From contig CANJID010000029.1 in assembly GCA_947474395.1 (NCBI GenBank), positions 1-49,053 of the forward strand: a stretch of 49,053 nt of DNA, given 5' to 3'. The DNA comes from Caulobacterales bacterium. GTDB taxonomy: Bacteria > Pseudomonadota > Alphaproteobacteria > Caulobacterales > Caulobacteraceae. The notes beneath the pieces are model-generated. The model worked only from the letters and a program-made list of their open reading frames with translations. It searched no databases and had not been told where the DNA came from. Shown in pieces: positions 29,517-36,603 of the stretch (the first letter of the stretch is position 1; every line of letters begins with the position of its first letter). The translations under genes and the position numbers were made by a program.

Positions 29517-30166
29517 CAGCGGCGACCGGTCTCGGCGGCGGGCGGCGGCTCGTTCAGAGGCGAACGACGGCCGTCCTCGGGATTGGGGGGCAGCTCCGTA
29601 CCCAGGATCTGGGCCTTGCCCACCAGGGCGCGGTAGAATCTCGGGCGCAGCTTCAACTCGGCGTCGTAGTCGACCAGGGCGCCGTCCTTGTCCCCCATCC
29701 GCTGGCGCAGGCCACCGCGCGCGGTGAGGACGCCCGTCTGGCCGGGCGCGATGGCGAGGCTCTCGTTGTAGTCGGCCAGGGCCTGGGCCAAGCCCGCCTG
29801 GCCCTTGCGGCCATAGGCCTCGGCGCGGGCGACCAGGGCGACGGCCCGCTGGGCCGGATCCTGCGGCAGGGCGAGGGCCGCGCTGAAGTCGGCGATGGCG
29901 AGATCGGTGTCGCGGTTGGAGACGTGTATCTCCCCCCGCCCCAGATAGGCGGCGGCGCGCAGGCGCGGATCGTTGGGGGATTCGTCCAGCACTTCCTGGA
30001 ACAGGCGCAGCGCCGTCGCGTCGTCGAACATGGCGGCGGCGTCCTCGGCCTGGTCGATCTTGGCGGCCCACGCGTCGCCCGCGCCAAGGGCGAGGACAGC
30101 AGCCAAGGCAAGCGCGGGGACCACAACCCGGCCCGGAGACCCCATCCACTTCGCCAGCCTGGTCAC
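29516..30166 (-). CDS. Exported tetratricopeptide-repeat protein
   Basis: A 216-residue protein with a signal peptide (VVVPALALAAVLALGAGDAW, cleavage near AWA|AK) and about four TPR-like units: ATALRLFQEVLDESPNDPRL, DTDLAIADFSAALALPQDPA, GLAQALADYNESLAIAPGQT and KDGALVDYDAELKLRPRFYR. The tail is Pro-rich. It is probably a periplasmic scaffold. First gene of the TPR-ApbE/DUF2271-PepSY operon. GTG at 30164-30166 is the longest start; an ATG 7 codons on (MGSPGRV) would also keep the signal. Confidence 0.82.
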   Translation of the reverse strand: MTRLAKWMGSPGRVVVPALALAAVLALGAGDAWAAKIDQAEDAAAMFDDATALRLFQEVLDESPNDPRLRAAAYLGRGEIHVSNRDTDLAIADFSAALALPQDPAQRAVALVARAEAYGRKGQAGLAQALADYNESLAIAPGQTGVLTARGGLRQRMGDKDGALVDYDAELKLRPRFYRALVGKAQILGTELPPNPEDGRRSPLNEPPPAAETGRR

Positions 30167-30272
30167 CTGTCCCTCGCGCCGGTCGATGGACGCATACGCA
30201 ACGCGTCCTCTCCAACCTCAACGGCCAAGCGTGCAAACCCCGGCGGTTCCGTCAATCCCACTCGCGAGCCTA

Positions 30273-31529
30273 TCAGGCGTGAAGGCCCTTCCTGCGGGTC
30301 CTGACGGCGATGATCACCGCCGCCGCGCCCATGCATCCGGCAAGGAGGAAGGGGGTCCCCAGCGGCAGCCAGGGAGTCTTCTCGCGCACCGCCAGGGCGA
30401 ACAGGCCGGTGAAGATGAACGGAGCAACCATGCCGGTCAGGCTGGTGATCCCGACCGAGGCGCCCGCCAGCCGCCCCTGCGCGGTCGGACCCACCTGCCG
30501 GCTCATCAGGGCCTGCCAGGCCGGACCCCCGACCCCGCCCAGGCTGAGCGCAACGCAGGCGACCCAGTAGGCCGGGCCCGTGGGCGCGATGGCGAGGCTC
30601 GCCGTGGCGAGGGCCTGCAGGGAGAGCCCGCCGATCATGGTGGTCCACTCCCCCAGGTGCGCGATGGCCAGCCGCACCAGGCCGGTCTGCACGGCCATGC
30701 CGCTGAACCCCATCAGGGTCATCAGCAGGCCCACGTCCCCAGGGGTCCAGTGATAGCGGTAGGTGGTGTAGAGCACCGCCACGGTGTTGATGGTCTGGCC
30801 TGACAGGGTCAGCAGGATCGCCCCCGCCCCCAGCCAGCGCAGGCTGGGATAGTCCCGCACGAGCCCCGAGATGGCGCTGATGGGATCGAGCCGCTTCCAG
30901 TCGATCGGGGTGCGGTGGGTGCGGGCCAGGGATTCCGGCAGGACGAACAGGCCCTAGAGGCCGTTGGCGAGGCTTAAGGCCGCCGCCACGAAGAAGGGCG
31001 CCTGGGCGCTGAAGTTGCCCGCGAGGCCGCCGACCGCCGGTCCGATGGCGATCCCGAGCCCCAGGGCCCCGCCCAGCAGGCCGTAGGCCGCGGCCCGCTT
31101 CTCCGGCGGATTGACGTCCGCGAGATAGGCGTAGGAGGTCGAGATCGAGGCCGCGAAGGCCCCCGACAGCATCCGCGCCACCAGGAGCCAGGCGAGATTG
31201 GGGGCCAGGGCCAGGACCAGGTAGTTGGCGCCCACGCCGAAGTTCGAGGCCAGGATCACCGGGCGGCGGCCGAACCGGTCCGACATCGCCCCCTGGATCG
31301 GAGCGGCCAGGAATTGCATGGCGGCGAAGATGGAGGCGAACACGCCGTAGATCAGGGCGGTGCGGTCCATGCCGCCGCCGGCCACGCTCTGGATCAGCTT
31401 GGGCCAGACGGGGATGACGATCCCGACAGCCATCATATCCAGCACCACGGTGACGACCACGAACAGGGTGGCGGCCCGCCGCGGCGGCGCCGGCGTGGTC
31501 TCTTCCATGGGCGATGCGTCCCTCTCCAC
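30273..31529 (-). pseudogene. TetA-like MFS drug transporter interrupted by an in-frame TAG codon
   Basis: Two parts in the same frame make one 12-helix transporter. The N-terminal half (31529 to 30957) includes GIVIPVWPKLIQSV, the MFS motif A GAMSDRFGRRPVIL and LLVARMLSGAFAASISTSYA. The codon at 30954-30956 is TAG, within LANGL*GLFVLPESLARTHR. The frame then stays open through RDYPSLRWLGAGAILL to the stop at 30273. Relatives usually have an aromatic residue at this spot, so TAC or TAT to TAG is the simplest change. It is a recent nonsense mutation, a sequencing error, or a suppressed amber codon. Confidence 0.85.
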
Positions 31530-31613
31530 GTTTGAACGCAGCGGGGCCGCCGATCCCGGCGAACACCGGATTCGGCGGCCCCTGGTAGGCCGCGTGCAGG
31601 CGAGGGAGGCGCC

Positions 31614-32009
31614 TTAGGACACTTGGCCCAGCGTCTTGCCGTCGGGCAGCTTGATACCGACGAACAGGCCGCCGGCCTGGCCGTTGCGCAGCGGGCTCAC
31701 GGTCACGCTGACCTTGTCGCCTTCCTTCACGGTGTTGGACTTCCAGCCTTCGCGCTTGAGGTTGTTGGGGCTGTTCATCTCCACGCCCCAGCGCTTGGAG
31801 CCGCCCTTGCCGTCGGGCACATCGACCTCGATGAAGGCATGGGGGTTGGTCCACTGAAATTCATGCACCGTCCCGGCGAGCACCGTCTTGGTGTCCCGGT
31901 CGAACATGGCGAAGGAGTGGTGGGCCAGCGCCGGCGCCGCCGCCAACAGCACCGCGCCCACGGCCATCGCGCCCACTCCCGAAATTCGAGGGCCCAGACT
32001 GAACTTCAT
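31614..32009 (-). CDS. DUF6152 secreted protein (copy 1)
   Basis: A 131-residue protein from MKFSLGPRISGVGAMAVGAV with a signal peptide ending APALA, so the mature protein would start HHSFAMFDRD. The core has TVLAGTVHEFQWTNPHAFIE, then WGVEMNSPNNLKREGWKSNT and VSVTVSPLRNGQAGGLFVGI, a small beta-rich domain typical of DUF6152. Function is unknown. Invariant-looking histidines are the N-terminal pair and the one in NPH. It is divergent from the small gene at 32145 and has a second copy at 33361. Confidence 0.85.
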   Translation of the reverse strand: MKFSLGPRISGVGAMAVGAVLLAAAPALAHHSFAMFDRDTKTVLAGTVHEFQWTNPHAFIEVDVPDGKGGSKRWGVEMNSPNNLKREGWKSNTVKEGDKVSVTVSPLRNGQAGGLFVGIKLPDGKTLGQVS

Positions 32010-32144
32010 CCTACTCGCTCCATCAGACTGCATCTGTCGGCGCCCGTTTTGACCGATCCTGCTTGAACCGCCGCTGAACGGGTCGGCCTCGCCTCGCCCG
32101 CGGATCGGCGCCAGACTTGAGTCTCCAACCGCTGGAGCATCCTC

Positions 32145-32387
32145 ATGACCCCGCACGACTACCTCGCCATGCTGAAGCAGATGCGCTGGCGCGACGTGCA
32201 CCTCCTGGCCAGTTCGCGCTCGGGCTCCTCCGTGCAGGACCGATTGTTGCGCACCCAGGCGCAGATCCAGGCGATCGAAAGCGCCCTGGCCGAAGGCAAG
32301 CCCGAGCACCGCTGGGACGTCGATCCCGACGGCTTCCCCCTGGAACTCCCCACCGAACTCCTCGCCCGCCCCGCCTGGAGCGCTTGA
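32145..32387 (+). CDS. Small hypothetical protein
   Basis: An 80-residue soluble protein starting MTPHDYLAMLKQMRWRDVHL. It contains a predicted helical pair (VQDRLLRTQAQIQAIESALA) and an acidic, Pro-rich end (HRWDVDPDGFPLELPTELLA). Third-position GC bias is strong, supporting real coding. No family recognised. It lies between the two halves of the DUF6152 region. Confidence 0.6.
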   Translation: MTPHDYLAMLKQMRWRDVHLLASSRSGSSVQDRLLRTQAQIQAIESALAEGKPEHRWDVDPDGFPLELPTELLARPAWSA

Positions 32388-32485
32388 CTGGCCTGCGTTT
32401 GCGCTGAATCAAGCCGGGCCGCTTGTGGCCGGACCATCATCCGGCCAGCATGGCGCAAAAGAGAACCATGACCGGGAGAAGACTG

Positions 32486-33313
32486 ATGGACGGGCGCGTT
32501 CGCGAGGCGGCTTCACGGCCTCGTTCGTACCTCTGGATGGGGCTGGCCGCCCTTGTCGCCGCCGCCCTGACGGCCCCGGCGGCCCCCGCCCTGGCCGCCG
32601 CCGCCGCCAAGCCGATTCCCCGCGCCGCCGACGGTCATGTCGATCTTTCGGGCGTCTGGCTGGTGTTCCAGTCCGACACCGCCTCCGGCCTCAACGCCAT
32701 GGCCGATCCGCCCATGTCCAAGGCAGGCGAGGCCAAGATCAAGGTCTGGCGCGACCAGTACAATCTCAAGGACATGGAGCCGAACGCCTACTGCGTCGAG
32801 CCCGGCATGCCGACCACCATGTACGGCGTCGGCGCCCAGCCCTTCGAACTGGTGCAGGACTCCCGGCGCGTCAGCATCGTCTCCGAGGTGGGGATGCAGT
32901 ACCGCCGCATCTTCATGGACAACCGCCAGCCCCCGGACGGCTACCTGCCGACCCGCAACGGCTGGTCCAACGGCCGCTGGGACGGCGATGCGCTGGTGGT
33001 GGAGACCCAGGCGATCGCCGAATGGCTGATGCCGCGCTGGGCCCACACCGACGACACCAAGACCACCGAGCGCTTCCACCTGATCCGCGCCGAGGATGCG
33101 CCCAAGCGCCGCAACGCCCCGCCGATCGACGACGGCGCTGCGCCGCAGGACTTTGTTCTGGTCGAGGAACTCACCATGTTCGACCCGAACATCTATGACG
33201 TACCGCCCAAGATCACCCTCTACTTCCGCAAGCTGCCCGACAGCGAGTTTTACGAGCAGGCCTGTTCCGAGGGGCTCTGGTGGCAGGAAATGGAAAAGCT
33301 GAAGAAGAAATAG
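32486..33313 (+). CDS. Secreted protein of unknown function, paralogue of the 34114 gene product
   Basis: About 275 residues. The ATG at 32486 has the ribosome site GGGAGAAG six bases upstream and gives a signal peptide (YLWMGLAALVAAALTAPAAP, ending ALAAA). The mature protein has HVDLSGVWLVFQSD, NAYCVEPGMPTTMYG, QYRRIFMDNRQPPDGYLP and NGRWDGDALVVETQAIAEWL. These correspond to GVW, CxPxGxP, R-x-IY-x-DGR and G-x-WEGDTLVV landmarks of a family common in Sphingomonadales and Acidobacteria whose role is unknown. It is followed after 47 bases by a DUF6152 gene. Confidence 0.8.
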   Translation: MDGRVREAASRPRSYLWMGLAALVAAALTAPAAPALAAAAAKPIPRAADGHVDLSGVWLVFQSDTASGLNAMADPPMSKAGEAKIKVWRDQYNLKDMEPNAYCVEPGMPTTMYGVGAQPFELVQDSRRVSIVSEVGMQYRRIFMDNRQPPDGYLPTRNGWSNGRWDGDALVVETQAIAEWLMPRWAHTDDTKTTERFHLIRAEDAPKRRNAPPIDDGAAPQDFVLVEELTMFDPNIYDVPPKITLYFRKLPDSEFYEQACSEGLWWQEMEKLKKK

Positions 33314-33360
33314 CGCCGCCCGGGCGTGGCCCGAACGGAGCAAGCTCTGGGAGAACAGTG

Positions 33361-33789
33361 ATGAAGAACACCGTCATGGCGCTGGCGAGCCTCGGCCTCG
33401 TCGCCGGTTGGGCCTCCACGGCCTCGGCCCACCACACCGCCGTCCAGTACGACTTCGCCAAGAACGTGGTGGTGAAGGGGACCGTGAAGGAGTTCGCGCC
33501 GCAGAACCCGCACATGCGCCTGGCCCTGGTGGTTTCCGACGCCAAGGGGACGCGGACCGTCGAGTTCGAGGGCCAGAGCGTCAACAACATGATCCGCCTC
33601 GGCTTCAAGCGCGGCATGATCAATGTGGGCGACGTGATCACCCTGAACTATTCGCCCCTGAAGAGCGGCGTGGAGGGCGGCTTCTTCCGTTCCGCCACCA
33701 CCGCCAAGGGCGAGTTCGTCGGCAACAAGCCCCCCGTGGGCCGCGCCCCAGACGCCGCCGCCGAACAGAAGGCCGCTGAAGGGCGCTGA
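33361..33789 (+). CDS. DUF6152 secreted protein (copy 2)
   Basis: A 142-residue protein starting MKNTVMALASLGLVAGWAST. The signal ends ASA and the mature N-terminus would be HHTAVQYDF. The core VVVKGTVKEFAPQNPHMRLA and NVGDVITLNYSPLKSGVEGG parallels copy 1, including the NPH motif. A charged Pro/Ala tail follows. Ribosome site GGGAGAA upstream. Its distance from the preceding secreted-protein gene suggests cotranscription. Confidence 0.85.
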   Translation: MKNTVMALASLGLVAGWASTASAHHTAVQYDFAKNVVVKGTVKEFAPQNPHMRLALVVSDAKGTRTVEFEGQSVNNMIRLGFKRGMINVGDVITLNYSPLKSGVEGGFFRSATTAKGEFVGNKPPVGRAPDAAAEQKAAEGR

Positions 33790-33831
33790 CGCCGTTCGGC
33801 CATCGCCGCCGAAACGTGCTATTCGGCGGCG

Positions 33832-34017
33832 ATGACTGATCGCAAAGACGACGACGCAGGCCCCAGCGCCGCGACCCAGGCCCTGGCCGCCCTGGTGGCC
33901 AAGCGCAAACTCGCCGCCGCGGGCGGGGCGCGTGGCGGTCCAGCCGGCCAGCGCCAGGCCGAACGCGCCGCCGCGCACATGTCCCTCTCCAAGTCCAAGC
34001 CCGCCCTGCGCAAGTAG
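33832..34017 (+). CDS. Small basic conserved hypothetical protein
   Basis: A 61-residue protein: an acidic N-terminus (MTDRKDDDAGP), an Ala-rich helix (ATQALAALVAKRKLAAAGG), and a basic end (QRQAERAAAHMSLSKSKPAL, then RK). Codon bias fits coding. The Lys/Arg-rich C-terminus suggests nucleic-acid or ribosome contact but no family is assigned. It lies 42 bases after the DUF6152 gene. Confidence 0.55.
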   Translation: MTDRKDDDAGPSAATQALAALVAKRKLAAAGGARGGPAGQRQAERAAAHMSLSKSKPALRK

Positions 34018-34113
34018 GCGCCGCCCTCGCGGCCCCCTCCCCTCGCTTTCCCGCTTGCGCGTCCCGCGAATTTGGATGGTGATGGGAAAAAATACCTCGG
34101 GGGAGGAGAGACC

Positions 34114-34917
34114 ATGTTGAAGTTCGTATCCGCCGCGCTTTTCGGCGCGATGGCCGTCGCAGTGGGCGCCAGTCTAGGGGGCGTGACCACCGCCCAGGCC
34201 CAAATCCGCATTCCGGACGCCACCGATCCCTACGGCATGCTGTCGCCGCAGAACCTGTCGAAGAAGCGGCCCAAGGCGGCCGTGGACGTCACCGGGGTCT
34301 GGTTCCCGGACGGGAACAAGTCGGAGAACTCCTTCAACTTCCGCCCGACGCAGGTCACGCCCAAGACCCAGGCCAGGCTGGACGAGCTGGCCGCCATGCG
34401 CGCCCGCGGCGAGCAGCTACCGGACGACATCGGCACCTGTTGGCCCGCCGGCCTGCCCTTGATCATGACCCGGGTCTGGCCGGTGCAGATGGTCCAGGTG
34501 CCCACCGGCATCATCATGGTGGCCGGCTTCCTGAACGAGGTGCGCTGGGTCTATCTGGACGGGCGCCCGCACCCCGATCCCGAGATCAGCGTTCCCGGCC
34601 GGATGGGCCATTCGATCGGCCACTTCGAGGGCAAGACCCTCGTCATCGACACGGTCAACTTCGGGGTCTCGCACCACGGCATGGGCGGGGGCATCTACAT
34701 CGGCGAGAAGGCCCACCTGGTGGAGCGCTATTCCCTCTCGACCGACGGCAAGATCCTGACCATCGAGAACACCTGGTCCGATCCCGAGCACTGGGTCGGC
34801 GATTACAAGGTCAAGAAAGTCTACAACCGGGAAGATCAGACCGACATCGTCGAGAACCATTGCTTGCCGGACACCAATGACCACATCGCCGCCGCCCCGA
34901 GATACGGTTCGAAATAG
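34114..34917 (+). CDS. Secreted protein of unknown function (G-H-S-I-G / EGKTLVID family)
   Basis: About 267 residues from the ATG at 34114, which follows GGGGGAGGAGAG. The signal peptide ends AQAQ. Landmarks are VDVTGVWFPDGNKSE, GTCWPAGLPLIMTRVWPVQM, RWVYLDGRPHPDPEISVPGR, MGHSIGHFEGKTLVIDTVNF, HLVERYSLSTDGKILTIENT and SDPEHWVGDYKVKKVYNR. The family is widespread next to PQQ dehydrogenases, transporters and DUF6152 genes; biochemical function is unknown. It is a paralogue of the 32486 product. Confidence 0.82.
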   Translation: MLKFVSAALFGAMAVAVGASLGGVTTAQAQIRIPDATDPYGMLSPQNLSKKRPKAAVDVTGVWFPDGNKSENSFNFRPTQVTPKTQARLDELAAMRARGEQLPDDIGTCWPAGLPLIMTRVWPVQMVQVPTGIIMVAGFLNEVRWVYLDGRPHPDPEISVPGRMGHSIGHFEGKTLVIDTVNFGVSHHGMGGGIYIGEKAHLVERYSLSTDGKILTIENTWSDPEHWVGDYKVKKVYNREDQTDIVENHCLPDTNDHIAAAPRYGSK

Positions 34918-34962
34918 GGCGGCGAGAAGAAGAAGCCGGCCATAAACCTGCGGCGGTCTGTC

Positions 34963-35628
34963 TCATCGGGACGGGCTGCCGCCGAATTTCCTTGCCCCCC
35001 GCCCAAAAGCTTGGCCGTTAGCCGCTAGGCTCCGTCTCCGCCTGACCACGGCGGGCGCTCCGCCCGGCTGCAGGGCGTCGAAGCCGGCCGCCGCGTCCCA
35101 CACCACGGGAACGCCGGTCGAGGCCCGGAACGCCTCCCAGGCGCTCGCATCCAACGGCGCGCCGAAGGGAGCGACCGGCAGCACGGCGGCGATCTCGCCG
35201 GGGGCGTTGCGGAGCGCGGCGGCGGCGATCTCCGGCGTCAGGGCGCCCGTCTCCGGATCGACATCCACGAGGTAGGGCGTGAGGCCCGCGGCGAGGATCG
35301 CGTGGGCGGTCGCCGCGAAGGTCCAGGCGGGGGTGATGCAGAGCCTCCCCGGTCGGGCGGCGGCCATGAGCGAGAGCGTCAGGCCAACGGTGGCGTTGGC
35401 GCAGGTCACCACGCACCCGGGTGCAAATCCGAACCGCGCCGCCAGTCGCTCCTCGAACAGGGCGTTCAGCGGGCCGAAGTTGGAATAGGTGCGGGCTTCA
35501 TCGATGCGCCGCAGGTACGGGAGCACGGCCTCGAAGGGCGCGAGCCTGGGGCGCGCGACCGGCACGGGGTCGGGGTGGAGGGCGTCCGCCTGCGCATTCC
35601 GCGGCAGGGAATTTGTCGAGCGGGGCAT
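34963..35628 (-). pseudogene. DegT/DnrJ/EryC1/StrS-type aminotransferase, truncated
   Basis: From MPRSTNSLPRNAQADALHPD, the reading frame matches the N-terminal half of sugar/PLP aminotransferases: PYLRRIDEARTYSNFGPLNA, CANATVGLTLSLMAAARPGR, ITPAWTFAATAHAILAAGLT, YLVDVDPETGALTPE and VPVVWDAAAGFDAL. After GGAPAVV (about position 35040) it turns into RRRRSLAANGQAFGRGARKF and stops, so the lysine-bearing PLP half is missing. Enzymes of this class act on nucleotide sugars for glycan synthesis. This is a 3'-deleted remnant. Confidence 0.8.
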
Positions 35629-35805
35629 GCGCTGATCCGGCGATGGCGCCCGCAATTGACGACAAACATGGTTAACGCCCGCTCTACGGGCGTAGGGGAC
35701 CACGCGGGTTCATGCGCCCTTCCGCAGGCCGCACCGAGTTTCGCCAATGTCGGGGTGCTGAAATCCCCACTAGCGGAGTTCTCCTTAACGACCTTAAGCT
35801 GAGCC

Positions 35806-36603
35806 ATGCCCATCGAGCGGCCCATAAGAAGAACAAGAACACTGCTGCTGAGCGGGGCCTTCGCCGCCCTGGCGGTCCTTGGCGGGCGCGCGGCGGCCCA
35901 GGTCGATGACCACAGCTACAGCGCCACCGACATCCAGGCCGGTTTCCGCATCTATTCGGCCCAGTGCCAGCTCTGCCATGGACCGGGTGGCGATCAGATC
36001 GCCGGGGTGAACCTGGCCCGTCAGCGGTTCAAGCGCGCCGTCTCCGACGACGACATCAAGGCGACGGTGACTTCGGGGCTGCCGGCGGCGGGGATGCCGG
36101 CCTTCCGCTTCCAGCCGGCCGAGCTTAATTCCATCGTCGCCTTCATCCGTTCGGGCTTCGACACCTCGGCCACGCCGTTCAAGCTCGGCGACGCTGGACG
36201 CGGACGGGCCGTGTTCGAGGGCAAGGGCGGCTGCACCGCCTGCCACCAGCCGCGCGGCGAGGGCAGGTTGAACGCCCCGAGCCTCGCCGAGGTCGGCGCC
36301 AACCGCCAGCCGGTCGAGATCCAGCGCTATCTCCTCGAGCCCGACAAGGCGATGCTGCCCATCAACCGCCGGGCCACGATCACCACTCGTGACGGCCGGA
36401 CGGTGCAGGGCCGGCGCCTGAACGAGGACAGCTATTCGGTCCAGGTCCGCGACGCGGACCAGCGCCTGCACTCGATCGCCAAGGCCGACATCCGCACCTA
36501 CGACCTGGCCCGAACCTCCGGCATGCCCTCCTACGCGGGCAAGCTGAGCGAGGGCGAGCTGGCCGACCTGATGGCCTATCTGGTCTCGCTGAAGGGGAAC
36601 TGA
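35806..36603 (+). CDS. Periplasmic di-heme cytochrome c
   Basis: A 265-residue protein with a signal peptide (LLLSGAFAALAVLGGRAAAQ) and two heme c sites: CQLCH at 54-58 and CTACH at 143-147. The second is followed by RRATITTRDGRTVQGRRLNE and IAKADIRTYDLARTSGMPSY, features of the Pirellula/Verrucomicrobium-type heme-binding domain. M97 and the Met in SGMPSY are candidate axial ligands. Its stop overlaps the start of the PQQ dehydrogenase gene (TGATG), so it is very probably that enzyme's electron acceptor. Maturation needs Ccm. Confidence 0.9.
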   Translation: MPIERPIRRTRTLLLSGAFAALAVLGGRAAAQVDDHSYSATDIQAGFRIYSAQCQLCHGPGGDQIAGVNLARQRFKRAVSDDDIKATVTSGLPAAGMPAFRFQPAELNSIVAFIRSGFDTSATPFKLGDAGRGRAVFEGKGGCTACHQPRGEGRLNAPSLAEVGANRQPVEIQRYLLEPDKAMLPINRRATITTRDGRTVQGRRLNEDSYSVQVRDADQRLHSIAKADIRTYDLARTSGMPSYAGKLSEGELADLMAYLVSLKGN

